Assembly: GCA_012516855.1 (NCBI GenBank)
Contig: JAAYWB010000058.1
Location: 1 to 64,000, forward strand
Source: Candidatus Cloacimonadota bacterium
Lineage (GTDB): Bacteria > Cloacimonadota > Cloacimonadia > Cloacimonadales > Cloacimonadaceae
DNA length: 64,000 bases
Direction of reading: 5' to 3'
Numbering within the stretch: position 1 is the first letter of the stretch; each line of letters starts with the position of its first letter. Both the position numbers and the translations under genes were made by a program. The notes under the pieces are model-generated. The model was not told the DNA's origin. It worked only from the letters and a program-made list of their open reading frames with translations, and searched no databases. Positions 26,355-34,893 of the stretch are shown here, piece by piece.

Positions 26355-26921
26355 TCACAGGAAAATGTCCTGCAAGGACCGGCGTTTCTGCATCAGGTAT
26401 TCCCTTTGCCGTTCCTGCTCTGAGAGGTTTTCCGGGTCTTCCGCCCAACCCACCGCGATCATGGTGATGGGTTCCAGGTCTTCGGTCAAGGAGAAGATTT
26501 CGCGGGCTTTTTGACGGTCAAAGCCTCCCATGTTGTGCACATAGAGGTCCATCAAAGACGCTTGGGTGGTGAGGTTGCCCACGGCCAGGCCCAAATCGTG
26601 GCTGGACCAGGGGTTGGGCTTGCCGTTGAAGGAAAAGGTCGTTTTGGCGAGGGTGAGGATCAGCAAAGGCGCTGAGCTTGCCCAAATCTGGTTGCCTTCA
26701 TATAGGCAGGAAAAGAGCTTTTTATACTTTTCGGAACCGTCTTTTAGCGACCAAATGAAGCGCCAGGGCTGTTCGTTCATGGCGGACGCTGCCCAACTGG
26801 CTGCCTCAAACAAAGTCAGCACCTGCTCTTCAGAGACTGGACGGTCGGCAAAGAAACGCGGGCTCCAGCGTTTCCAGATCACTTCATGGACGGTGTGGCT
26901 GAATTCGGGACGGGGCTTCAT
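26355..26921 (-). CDS. Nitroreductase-family FMN oxidoreductase
   Basis: 188 residues. Nitroreductase-fold proteins are FMN-dependent and reduce nitro groups, quinones or flavins with NAD(P)H. Typical segments are KRWSPRFFADRPVSEEQV (FMN phosphate-binding Arg and Ser region), ASWAASAMNEQPWRFI, and HDLGLAVGNLTTQA. The closing part has PITMIAVGWAEDPENL, the usual GxP-like region. Length and motifs fit the stand-alone dimeric branch; the substrate cannot be told. A ribosome binding site AAAGGAG lies about 11 bases before the start. It is divergent from aqpZ across a 244-base gap that holds a TTGACT for the aquaporin side and nothing else obvious. Confidence 0.85.
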   Translation of the reverse strand: MKPRPEFSHTVHEVIWKRWSPRFFADRPVSEEQVLTLFEAASWAASAMNEQPWRFIWSLKDGSEKYKKLFSCLYEGNQIWASSAPLLILTLAKTTFSFNGKPNPWSSHDLGLAVGNLTTQASLMDLYVHNMGGFDRQKAREIFSLTEDLEPITMIAVGWAEDPENLSEQERQREYLMQKRRSLQDIFL

Positions 26922-27165
26922 CTATTTTGATTCTCCTTTGCATTAATAACTAATGAAAAGATAATCCAGTCTGGAGATCAAGGCAAGAATCCACCCCGAA
27001 ATGGCATGTCCCGACACCGCTTCTGGCCAGGGTTCAGAAAAAACTTGACTCACAGGCAAGATGAAGCAAACTGGGCTGGAGCCGCAGGACGGCCACGCGT
27101 CATAAATAACAGCTCTTTAACGCGGGCAGTGTGTCCGGCGGCAAAACAACAGCAAGGAGCGAATC

Positions 27166-27864
27166 ATGCCAAACATCACAAGACGCATGGGCGCGGAGTT
27201 TTTCGGCACTTTCTGGTTGGTTCTGGGAGGTTGCGGGTCCGCCATTCTGGCAGGCACGTTAATCGGCCCGGTTGGAATTTCCCTGGCATTCGGGCTTACG
27301 GTGCTAACCATGGCCTATGCGATCGGCCATATTTCCGGCTGCCACCTCAATCCAGCGGTCTCGCTGGGCTTGTGGGCCGGCGGACGTTTTCCCGCCAAGG
27401 ACCTGATCCCCTACATCGTAGCCCAGGTAGCGGGAGCATTGCTCGCCGGACTGGTTCTCTACATCATTGCCAGCGGGGTGAGGGGTTTTGACATCGCCGC
27501 CAGCGGTTTTGCCGCCAACGGCGTGGGCAGCGCTTCGCCTGAAAAATACCGGGTTATCCCATGCCTGCTGACAGAAATGGTGTTGACCGGAATGTTCCTG
27601 CTGGTGATCATGGGAGCCACAGACAAACGCGCCCCGGCTGGAATGGCCCCAATCGCCATCGGCCTGGCGCTCACCCTGATCCACCTGATCAGCATCCCGG
27701 TTACCAACACCTCCGTAAACCCCGCCCGCAGCACTGGAGTCGCTTTCTTTGCCGGCTCCATCTTCATCAGGCAGTTGTGGATGTTCTGGGTGTTTCCGAT
27801 CATCGGCGCTTTGGCCGGCGGATTAATCTACCGGCTGCTCTTTGAGGACAAAGAGGAGGCCTGA
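27166..27864 (+). CDS. aqpZ: Aquaporin Z-type water channel
   Basis: 232 residues, six membrane helices and two half-helices. Both NPA motifs are present: HLNPAVS (about 61-67) and SVNPARS (about 184-190). The selectivity filter fits a water channel: His in LIHLISIPV and the Arg after the second NPA. Length equals E. coli AqpZ (231). It passes water across the inner membrane during osmotic change. Start ATG has AAGGAG seven bases upstream. It is probably transcribed alone from a TTGACT promoter near 27044; the next gene is 90 bases downstream. Confidence 0.95.
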   Translation: MPNITRRMGAEFFGTFWLVLGGCGSAILAGTLIGPVGISLAFGLTVLTMAYAIGHISGCHLNPAVSLGLWAGGRFPAKDLIPYIVAQVAGALLAGLVLYIIASGVRGFDIAASGFAANGVGSASPEKYRVIPCLLTEMVLTGMFLLVIMGATDKRAPAGMAPIAIGLALTLIHLISIPVTNTSVNPARSTGVAFFAGSIFIRQLWMFWVFPIIGALAGGLIYRLLFEDKEEA

Positions 27865-27954
27865 GCGGCTTTAAACAAGTTTCAAAACTGAAACCATCAC
27901 GGCGGAAAGAATATTTCTTGCCGAAAATGGCGGTCTGTCTTTTTTGGAATCACA

Positions 27955-29685
27955 ATGATTAACGCTAAAGAACTGATCCGAAGTTTGGACTGGCTGCGTG
28001 ATGACATCATCGGCCGGAACATTGCCATCCCCACACCTTACGGTGCCAGGCCTCTGGTTTATGCAGACTACACGGCCAGCGGCAGAGGCCTGAAATCCGT
28101 TGAACGTGCTGTGCAAAGAATCCTGGCTTATTACGCCAACTCGCACACGGAAGACGATTTTACCGGCATGACCATGACCTCGCTACTGCAAGACGCTGAA
28201 AAGATAATCAAAGACAGCGTTAACGCCGGCCCCGCAGGCAAGATCGTGTTCACCGGCTCAGGCAGCACCGGCGGCGTGAACAAGCTGATGCAGATACTGG
28301 GTGTGTATTGGCCCCCGGCAACCCGCGAGCGGGTGGCTGAAGTTCTGAAAAGTTGCCTGCTGCGCAATCCTGATGACGTGGACTGCAACCAGGCCCTGCA
28401 CGACTTCATGCATCAGAACAAACCCATTGTTTTCGTTGGGCCTTACGAGCACCATTCCAACGAAATCATGTGGCGCCAGACACTTTGCGAGATCGTTGAA
28501 GTCCCCCTGAAAAACCATGAGCTAGACCTGGCCGCGCTGGAAACAATGGTCTCAGACCCACGCTACGAGGGGCGGATCAAGATCGGTTCCTTTTCCGCGG
28601 CCTCAAACGTGAGCGGGCTGAAAACAAGGGTTTATGACGTGGCGCGCATCCTGCACCGGCACGGCGCGTTGGCTTGTTTCGACTACGCGGCGGCCGCGCC
28701 CTATGTGGAAATCGACATGAACCGGGACGGGGAAAGCTGGTTCGACGCCATCTTCTTTTCACCCCACAAGTTTTTGGGCGGCCCCGGCACCAGCGGGGTT
28801 TTGATCTTCAACGAGCGCATTTATCCTTCAAACCTTCCTCCAACCGTGTCCGCCGGCGGCACGGTGAGCTACGTTTCCCAGTACAAGGAAGAGTTTTTCA
28901 GCGATATCGAGAGCCGGGAAAAACCTGGCACACCAGGGATTATGCAAGCTTTGCGGATCGCGCTGGCTTTTCAGATCAAGCAAAAGGTGGGGCAGTCCAC
29001 CATTGACAGGCTGGAAAAATACCTCTATGAAAAGTTCATGACGGCTTTCGAAGGTGACGAACGGATCATTTTCTACGGACTGCTGGATCCGGATAAAAAG
29101 GTGCCCATAGTGCCTTTCAACGTCCGTCACCGCGACCGGATACTGCATCCCAAATTCGTGACCCGACTGATCAATGACCTCTTCGGCATCCAGACCCGGG
29201 CGGGATGCTCCTGCGCCGGGCCTTACGGACACCATCTGATGAATATCGGCAGCCAGGTTTCGGATTTTTACCGCTGCATGATCACCAACGCAGGCTACAA
29301 CGGCATTAAACCTGGCTGGGTGCGCCTTAATCTGCACTACTCAATGACCGAGGCAGAGGTGGACTACCTGATCGAAGCGGTGAAATTCGTGCTCGAACAC
29401 GGCCATAAGTTCATTTCCCAGTATGAGTTCAACCTCATAAGCGGGGAATGGCGGTATCTGGACCACGTTATGCCCAAACCGCTGGAACTGGATATAGAAC
29501 TGGGATTTAATGGCAGCTCGGAAGAACCTGAATACATTGACAACGCTGAACATAAATTCCATGACTATCTGGAGTTCGCGCGGCAAGAAGCGGACAGGCT
29601 GCCGGAGGATTTCGAACTGCTGAGCTTCGAGCCGGAACTGGAACAACTGATGTTCTTTTACGCCCACCGAATGACAGGGCGGTAA
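27955..29685 (+). CDS. Class V aminotransferase, cysteine desulfurase-like, with C-terminal extension
   Basis: 576 residues, against about 400 for SufS/IscS. It is a fold-type I PLP enzyme: YADYTASG near 38 opens the substrate loop, FTGSGSTGGVNKL binds the cofactor phosphate, YEHHSNEIMW follows, and the PLP lysine is in FFSPHKFLGGPGTSG. A cysteine-containing segment TRAGCSCAGPYGHH near 418 resembles the catalytic-cysteine loop of desulfurases. About 120 residues after the usual end form an extra, mostly helical tail. Sulfur transfer from cysteine is possible, but isomerase or lyase activities occur in this family. The start has only a weak TTGGA upstream. Copy D of the dispersed element follows. 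Confidence 0.8.
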   Translation: MINAKELIRSLDWLRDDIIGRNIAIPTPYGARPLVYADYTASGRGLKSVERAVQRILAYYANSHTEDDFTGMTMTSLLQDAEKIIKDSVNAGPAGKIVFTGSGSTGGVNKLMQILGVYWPPATRERVAEVLKSCLLRNPDDVDCNQALHDFMHQNKPIVFVGPYEHHSNEIMWRQTLCEIVEVPLKNHELDLAALETMVSDPRYEGRIKIGSFSAASNVSGLKTRVYDVARILHRHGALACFDYAAAAPYVEIDMNRDGESWFDAIFFSPHKFLGGPGTSGVLIFNERIYPSNLPPTVSAGGTVSYVSQYKEEFFSDIESREKPGTPGIMQALRIALAFQIKQKVGQSTIDRLEKYLYEKFMTAFEGDERIIFYGLLDPDKKVPIVPFNVRHRDRILHPKFVTRLINDLFGIQTRAGCSCAGPYGHHLMNIGSQVSDFYRCMITNAGYNGIKPGWVRLNLHYSMTEAEVDYLIEAVKFVLEHGHKFISQYEFNLISGEWRYLDHVMPKPLELDIELGFNGSSEEPEYIDNAEHKFHDYLEFARQEADRLPEDFELLSFEPELEQLMFFYAHRMTGR

Positions 29686-29735
29686 GAATACCTGAATCCT
29701 GATATCCTTTCCCCACGCCAGCATATATCCTGGCA

Positions 29736-29935
29736 TGCTGTCTGGCCATTAAGGCCCTTTCCCATGCTCAAGAAGCGCCTCCCGCATGATGCCCGCATTT
29801 GATGCGGGTATTATACTAGGGGCGTGGGAGGGAGATGGAAGCAAGCGCTCAGGGCCTGTCTATCTGGACACTGAGGCGGGTAAGGATGTATTGCTTTTTT
29901 AAACCAAGTGACTGCAGAAGTCCAATAACAGAGCA
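29736..29935 (+). repeat. Dispersed palindromic element, copy D
   Basis: CTGTCTGGCCATTAAGGCCC, GCCTCCCGCA, TTGATGCGGG, then GGGGCGTGGGAGGG and AGGGCCTGTCTATCTGGAC. The extension after 29870 (TTTTTT, CCAAGTGACTGC) weakly matches copies A and B. It fills the gap between the convergent aminotransferase and lipoprotein genes. Confidence 0.7.
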
Positions 29936-30027
29936 GCCTGTAAGGAGTTACATATCCGGCTTGAAAGAGAGCTGTTTTTAGGCTGTCAGAATCAGGAACT
30001 ATTCTGATTGAATCATCAGAACGAGTG

Positions 30028-30639
30028 TTACGGCGCGCTGACCGTATATTTTGTTTCCGCTATTTCGCTGGGGTTCCAACCAGAGCGATAGGCCCGGGCT
30101 TTCAAAGTCACCTCACCGGTTTGGGTGATGGTGAACCCCTCTATGTATTTTGCGGAACTCTGATCGGGGTCACTGCCGTCCAAAGTGTAGTGAATGTCCG
30201 CATTCAGGGTGGAGCAATGGATGTTAATCTCGGTATTAGTGGTGATATTTCCGTAAAGAGGGGAGAACTGCGGCTTGGCAACGGTGTTGAAAAAAGTGAC
30301 GGTGTAGGTGGCGGATACAACGCTGCTGGGGTCAAATCCTTCCTTGTATGCCCTGGCCTTTAGAGTGGCGGTGACGGCACCTTCAGGGAAAAATTCCGGG
30401 ATGATCAGGGGATTGGCATAGAGGTTAGCCTGGTCGGTGGGTTCACTGCCGTCTGTGGTGTAATAGATGTCAGCGCCGTATTCCGGGCAGGTAAGGTAGA
30501 TGGCCTGTCCGGCAAGATAGGTCCCGCTGGGGTTGCTGAACATGGGGGCGTCCAGTTGGATGAGCTCAGTGGTGGGCTCTTTGCAGGAAAAAAAGGTGAG
30601 GGTCAGTATTAAAACCGCAAAAAACTTCAGAATTTTCAT
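30028..30639 (-). CDS. Lipoprotein with two CHB_HEX_C-type beta domains
   Basis: 203 residues. AGAGGTG lies a few bases before the ATG. The signal peptide ends in the lipobox FFSC (residues 16-19). Two tandem repeats follow: one with ADIYYTTDGSEPTD near 57 and one with ADIHYTLDGSDPDQ near 147, each ending LKARAY. These are chitobiase/beta-hexosaminidase C-terminal-like Ig folds used as spacer or carbohydrate-contact modules in surface proteins. It therefore is probably an envelope lipoprotein with no catalytic part. An imperfect hairpin (ATTCTGAT 30001-30008 with ATCAGAAC 30013-30020) just downstream may end transcription. Confidence 0.8.
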   Translation of the reverse strand: MKILKFFAVLILTLTFFSCKEPTTELIQLDAPMFSNPSGTYLAGQAIYLTCPEYGADIYYTTDGSEPTDQANLYANPLIIPEFFPEGAVTATLKARAYKEGFDPSSVVSATYTVTFFNTVAKPQFSPLYGNITTNTEINIHCSTLNADIHYTLDGSDPDQSSAKYIEGFTITQTGEVTLKARAYRSGWNPSEIAETKYTVSAP

Positions 30640-31056
30640 CTTACACCTCTTGGAAATATTACTTGTCCAAGAATGTGAGGCAGTTAAATCTTGTCAAGGT
30701 TTATCTGCCCTGTGGGAATCCCGGCGCCAACTCGGAATTAGGTTATTCGGGAAAGTGGATAAAGGCTGGATGATTGACTGCTGGAAATCCCCCTGCGGCA
30801 GGAAGATTTTTGTAATCTTTTTGGCCACATAAGAATCAGACAATTCCTCCTGTTTTTGTGTTTGCAGCGTTGTTTTTATAACTGCTTTGAAATGGGTTCC
30901 GTTAGCGATTGTGATGCCTGCGGAAGTTATTGTGTTAAATGATTTAGCCGCTTGACAAAAGACCGCCGGGGAAAAAGCTTGGAATCCCTTTGCCGCCCGA
31001 TACTGTGAAAATGTGTAATTGTTGCTGGAACAGCTATTAGGCTTGCCTCTGAAGAT

Positions 31057-31190
31057 TGTGGAAAAGATGTGGATAACTTTAATCCGGAGGGTGGACAAAG
31101 GTTGCGCGAAAATCAGATAACGAATTGAACGGCAGGTGATTACATTAGGCTACCAATCATCCTGAAGCGAATGTGGTCATCTGTGGATAA
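31057..31190. promoter_or_regulatory. DnaA-box cluster upstream of dnaA (part of oriC)
   Basis: The 578-base gap before dnaA carries TGTGGAAAA at 31057-31065, TGTGGATAA at 31068-31076, GGTGGACAA at 31090-31098 and TGTGGATAA at 31182-31190. The first and third are one or two mismatches from the TTATCCACA consensus (inverse), the others perfect. The box at 31182-31190 overlaps the expected -35 region of the dnaA promoter (TATATA near 31202), suggesting autoregulation. The left half of the gap (30640-31050) holds no gene and no further boxes that I could see. Confidence 0.7.
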
Positions 31191-31217
31191 ATATGAATTT
31201 TTATATAGGACAGACGT

Positions 31218-32549
31218 ATGGACCAAGATATTTGGCAGAACATTTTGGATAAGCTCGAGGACAATATCAATCATCAGAGTTTCCGGACCTGGTTTTCGGA
31301 CGCCAAGCTGGTGGATTTGCTGGACAACACTTTGGTGGTCAGGGTTCCAACGCAGTTCGCGGCAAATTATCTGAATCAGAACTACACAGAAACACTGGGG
31401 GAGATATCTTACGCCCTTTACAAGCAGCGTTACCTGATCAAATTCACCTCCCCGCCCCATTATCCGGCTGAAAAAAAGGCCGCCCAGGCAGAATATTCCG
31501 GCAACCGAGTGCTCCTTAACACGAAATTGAACGACCGCTTCAGCTTCGAGCAGTTCGTGGTGGGGCGCAACAACAACTTTGCCTATTCCGCGGCCAAGGC
31601 GGTGGCGGAAGCGCCTGGATACACCTACAATCCGCTCTTCATCTACGGGGAAAGCGGCATGGGCAAGACCCACCTGATGCAGGCTGTGGGTAATTTCGTG
31701 GCCCGGGAGGGCCGCAACTGCTCCATTTTCTACATCACCAGCGAAGAATTCACCAACGAAATGATCGATTCCATCCGCTCCAACAAGATGCCGGATTTCC
31801 GGTCTAAATACCGCAAAGTGGATCTGCTGCTGGTTGACGACATCCATTTCCTCTCCCGCAAGGAAGGCACCCAGGAAGAGTTTTTCCACACCTTCAACGC
31901 CCTTTTTGACAGCCGCAAGCAAATAGTGCTTACTTCCGACCGGCCGCCAAAGGACATTCCGGACCTCGAAAAGCGCCTGGTAACCCGCTTCGAGAGCGGC
32001 CTGCTCTGCGACCTCAAAAATCCGGATTTTGAAACCAGGGTGGCCATTCTGCGCAAAAAAGCTGAGCCGGAGAACATCGATCTCCCCGACGAGGTTTTTT
32101 CCTTTATCGCCGAATCCATCTCTTCCAGCGTGCGGGCCCTCGAGGGTTCGCTGATCCGCATCCTGGCCTACGCTTCCTACAACAAACTCAACCCCGCGAA
32201 TCTGGACACCGAGACAGTGCGCAACATCCTCAGCGACATGATTTCCGAGAGCCGCAGGGAAATATCGCTGGACACCATTACCCAGCAGGTCTGCCTGGCT
32301 TATAACATTACTATCGCACAGATAGTTGACAAAACCCGCCGCCAGCAAATCGCCTATCCCCGCCAAATCGCCATGTATCTTGCTAATCTGCTCATTCCCC
32401 AGCTTTCATTGAAAGAAATTGCCGAATATTTCAAGCGCAAAGACCACACCACCGTGCTGCACGCCAAAAAAATGATCGATAACCGCTTCCGGGAGGATAT
32501 CAACTTCCGCTCGCATATCGAACAGCTTATCAAAAATATCAAGGCCTGA
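31218..32549 (+). CDS. dnaA: Chromosomal replication initiator DnaA
   Basis: 443 residues, normal length. DnaA binds DnaA boxes, melts oriC and loads the helicase. Domain I is at 1-80, followed by a short linker. The AAA+ core has Walker A GESGMGKT (144-151) and Walker B LLLVDDIHF near 211. Sensor motifs follow, and the DNA-binding domain IV carries the signature KRKDHTTVLHAKKMI near 409. AGGA precedes the ATG by seven bases. Perfect DnaA boxes lie on both sides. The usual neighbours rpmH and dnaN are absent; instead a lipoprotein and chaperone operon follows, an arrangement seen where the origin region has been rearranged. Confidence 0.98.
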   Translation: MDQDIWQNILDKLEDNINHQSFRTWFSDAKLVDLLDNTLVVRVPTQFAANYLNQNYTETLGEISYALYKQRYLIKFTSPPHYPAEKKAAQAEYSGNRVLLNTKLNDRFSFEQFVVGRNNNFAYSAAKAVAEAPGYTYNPLFIYGESGMGKTHLMQAVGNFVAREGRNCSIFYITSEEFTNEMIDSIRSNKMPDFRSKYRKVDLLLVDDIHFLSRKEGTQEEFFHTFNALFDSRKQIVLTSDRPPKDIPDLEKRLVTRFESGLLCDLKNPDFETRVAILRKKAEPENIDLPDEVFSFIAESISSSVRALEGSLIRILAYASYNKLNPANLDTETVRNILSDMISESRREISLDTITQQVCLAYNITIAQIVDKTRRQQIAYPRQIAMYLANLLIPQLSLKEIAEYFKRKDHTTVLHAKKMIDNRFREDINFRSHIEQLIKNIKA

Positions 32550-32558
32550 GCAGGGGAT

Positions 32559-32751
32559 TGTGGATAAGTGGATAGTTTATGTGGATAAGTGTGGACAACC
32601 TGGTTTTAAATATAAATGCTTGTTCCTGTGTGGAAAACTCCGTGCGGAAGGATATGCTTACCCACAAGTTATCCACAATTTGAGAGGCTTCGCCAAGGCT
32701 TTATGGATAGCCACTTAAAAAAAAGGTTGACCGATAATCCACTTATCCACG
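32559..32751. promoter_or_regulatory. DnaA-box cluster downstream of dnaA (probable oriC)
   Basis: In the 256-base gap after dnaA: TGTGGATAA 32559-32567 and 32580-32588, TGTGGACAA 32590-32598, TGTGGAAAA 32629-32637, TTACCCACA 32658-32666, TTATCCACA 32669-32677 and TTATCCACG 32743-32751. The AT-rich run TTTTAAATATAAAT near 32604 lies between the boxes and could be the unwinding element. The left boxes point one way and the right boxes the other. Confidence 0.8.
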
Positions 32752-32805
32752 ATGCCTACTAACACTACTTTTTGAGAAAGGAACTTTTAATTAGGTATAA
32801 AGAAT

Positions 32806-34032
32806 ATGATGTTGAAGAACAAACTTATACCTCTACTATTGGTCATTTTGGCCTTGATGATGGCCGGGTGTATCAAGAAGGGAAATCCCACCGGCAACAA
32901 CTGGTCAGATGTGAGGCCGATAACTGTTACGGAACCGCTTGACATGATAGCCGGCTACAGTTTTGCCGGAAGCGCTGAAATCACTGGCACCGAGTCTTCG
33001 CTGCTGTGCGGAAATTATGATGGGATCGAATCCGTGGCTTTCATGCGTTTCACCGGGCTTCCGAACCCTGGAACTTTCCATATTCCCACTGCCTATCAGG
33101 ATTCCACCTTTCTTTCGCTGACCCTCACGCGCCGCTCCACTCCCCAGGGCAATCCCATCAACCTGACCATCTATAAGCTGAACCAGGCTTGGGCGGCCGA
33201 CAGCACCGACTTGATACAGGATGCCAACCTGATAGAGATATCCAATATCGAAATGACCATTCCCGACAGCATCAGCACCATGGGCACCGAAATCAAGATA
33301 CCCATTCCCATAGATGAGATAGAAACCTGGCAAACTCCCTCTGATTCACTGGGAATGACCCTGGCTATCAGGACCATGAGCGGTTTCTGGATGGAGGCGA
33401 TGTCTCTGGAAACCGGAAGGGGGCCTCAGCTTAACTTCCTTTACCGCCTTGACGAAGCAACTAACACCGATGACAGCAGATATGAACAACGACCCACCCG
33501 GGACAGCTACAGGGTTGATTCCGATGAGGCGCCTCTACTCACAAACCGCTGGATCGTAGGCAATATTAACCCTTCCCGCATCTATATGGATTTCGCCATC
33601 GACAATTCATGGTTCAAGGACATGCGGGGGAACGCGATGGACAGTTTGAGCCGCAAGCGGACCACCATCAATCAGGCCAGGCTGATTTTGTATGTGAAAG
33701 ACAATCCTTACTATACAGGCAGCCGCACCTACAAGCTGAGGGCTGACCGGATGGACGATTCCCTGGATATTACCCAGCCGGTGGAAATTGAAGATTCCCG
33801 CCTGGCCACAGGGATACCGACAGAGCAGCTTGTGCGCGGGGACAGCCTGGTGGTGGACATCACTCCGATCATCCAAGCTTACAGCTCCGGTGATAAAATT
33901 CCCTATGGCATCGTGATCCGTTCGTTGCAGGAAATGATAAACTACGGCAAAATCGAATTCTGGCACTTTGAGGACGCGCCCGCGAACAAACGCCCCAAGC
34001 TGCGCCTAACCTACACTCCGCCGTTCCTTTGA
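32806..34032 (+). CDS. Lipoprotein with paired beta-sandwich repeats
   Basis: 408 residues. Two tandem ATG codons (32806, 32809) start the frame; only a distant AGG precedes them. The signal ends in the lipobox MAGC (residues 19-22). The mature protein has DNRLRE-like stretches: TFLSLTLTRRSTPQGNP followed by INLTIYKLNQAW, and again ARLILYVKDNPYYTG followed by YKLRADR, each a strand pair around a threonine- or serine-rich loop. It ends KRPKLRLTYTPP, as in many DNRLRE-type domains. This suggests an outer-surface scaffold or adhesion protein. It heads the long envelope operon with a gap of three bases to the next gene. Confidence 0.7.
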   Translation: MMLKNKLIPLLLVILALMMAGCIKKGNPTGNNWSDVRPITVTEPLDMIAGYSFAGSAEITGTESSLLCGNYDGIESVAFMRFTGLPNPGTFHIPTAYQDSTFLSLTLTRRSTPQGNPINLTIYKLNQAWAADSTDLIQDANLIEISNIEMTIPDSISTMGTEIKIPIPIDEIETWQTPSDSLGMTLAIRTMSGFWMEAMSLETGRGPQLNFLYRLDEATNTDDSRYEQRPTRDSYRVDSDEAPLLTNRWIVGNINPSRIYMDFAIDNSWFKDMRGNAMDSLSRKRTTINQARLILYVKDNPYYTGSRTYKLRADRMDDSLDITQPVEIEDSRLATGIPTEQLVRGDSLVVDITPIIQAYSSGDKIPYGIVIRSLQEMINYGKIEFWHFEDAPANKRPKLRLTYTPPFL

Positions 34033-34035
34033 GCC

Positions 34036-34851
34036 ATGCGACGAATCCTTCCGCTCCTGATCCTGCTGCTGGCATTGCTTTCTGCCTGCGACAGGGAGGA
34101 AGCGACCAATGAAAAACTTACACCATTGGCCGAGGTGAACGGAGACGTGCTCACCCTGGAAGGATTCCGCTCCACATTTACTGACGAACAGTGGAACAAT
34201 CTCAGCTCTGAGCAGAAAAAGCAGGAAATTGAAAACTGGGTTAACCTGACCCTTCTGGCCCAGGAAGCCGAAGCCCAAAAACTGGATGGAGAGCGGGCTG
34301 TGAAACAGCGGATGGATTATGCCGCCAAGAAGATCAAAGCCAACGCCCTGATCTCCAAGCGCCTGGCCAGCATCGCCATTGGCGAGGAGGAGCTTTTCAA
34401 TTACTACCGCATCCACCAGAGCGAGTTTCAGAGCAAGCTGATGGAATATGACATCCAGCGCATCCTCTGTTCTGATACCGCCAGCGCCGTTTCCCTCCTG
34501 CAAAGGCTAAAAAGGGATGGATACGACTTTGATCTTGCCGTGGCTGAGCATTCCCAGGAAGCTCTGAAAAACAATAAGGGAAGGATGGGTTTTGTAACTG
34601 CCTCCGGCTCGGATTCGCTATTTTGGCGTACCGCCCATGAATTACCGGCAAACACACCCGGCATGGCCTCAATCAACGGCCAAACCTACATCCTGCGCCA
34701 TGTCCAGCAGCGGGAGGGAACCCAGGACGCCAATTTCGCCGAATATCAGGCTGAGATCCGTTCCATCCTGCTAAAAGAGAGAAAACAGCAAGTTTACCAG
34801 GAACTTATCCAGGAACTCAAGATGAAGACTCCGGAGATCTATTATTACTGA
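34036..34851 (+). CDS. Lipoprotein foldase of the PpiC/SurA type
   Basis: 271 residues. The signal ends in lipobox LSAC (15-18), so the protein is lipid-anchored in the envelope. The N-terminal part, VNGDVLTLEGFRSTFT then IENWVNLTLLAQEAEA, matches SurA-N/PrsA-type chaperone helices. The C-terminal part (about 130-235) resembles a degenerate parvulin domain, but the catalytic region is poorly conserved, so it may act as a holdase only. There is no Shine-Dalgarno; the start lies three bases after the previous stop and is probably coupled. The next gene encodes a fuller SurA-type protein, so the two probably chaperone outer-membrane proteins together. Confidence 0.7.
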   Translation: MRRILPLLILLLALLSACDREEATNEKLTPLAEVNGDVLTLEGFRSTFTDEQWNNLSSEQKKQEIENWVNLTLLAQEAEAQKLDGERAVKQRMDYAAKKIKANALISKRLASIAIGEEELFNYYRIHQSEFQSKLMEYDIQRILCSDTASAVSLLQRLKRDGYDFDLAVAEHSQEALKNNKGRMGFVTASGSDSLFWRTAHELPANTPGMASINGQTYILRHVQQREGTQDANFAEYQAEIRSILLKERKQQVYQELIQELKMKTPEIYYY

Positions 34852-34893
34852 ACCAGTCTTGACCGACACCAACACATCCCAACAAGGAAAGAT

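Noticed and set aside
30640-31050. Possible small gene between the lipoprotein and dnaA
   Set aside because: Only short frames without ribosome binding sites; the region looks like origin-side non-coding DNA.
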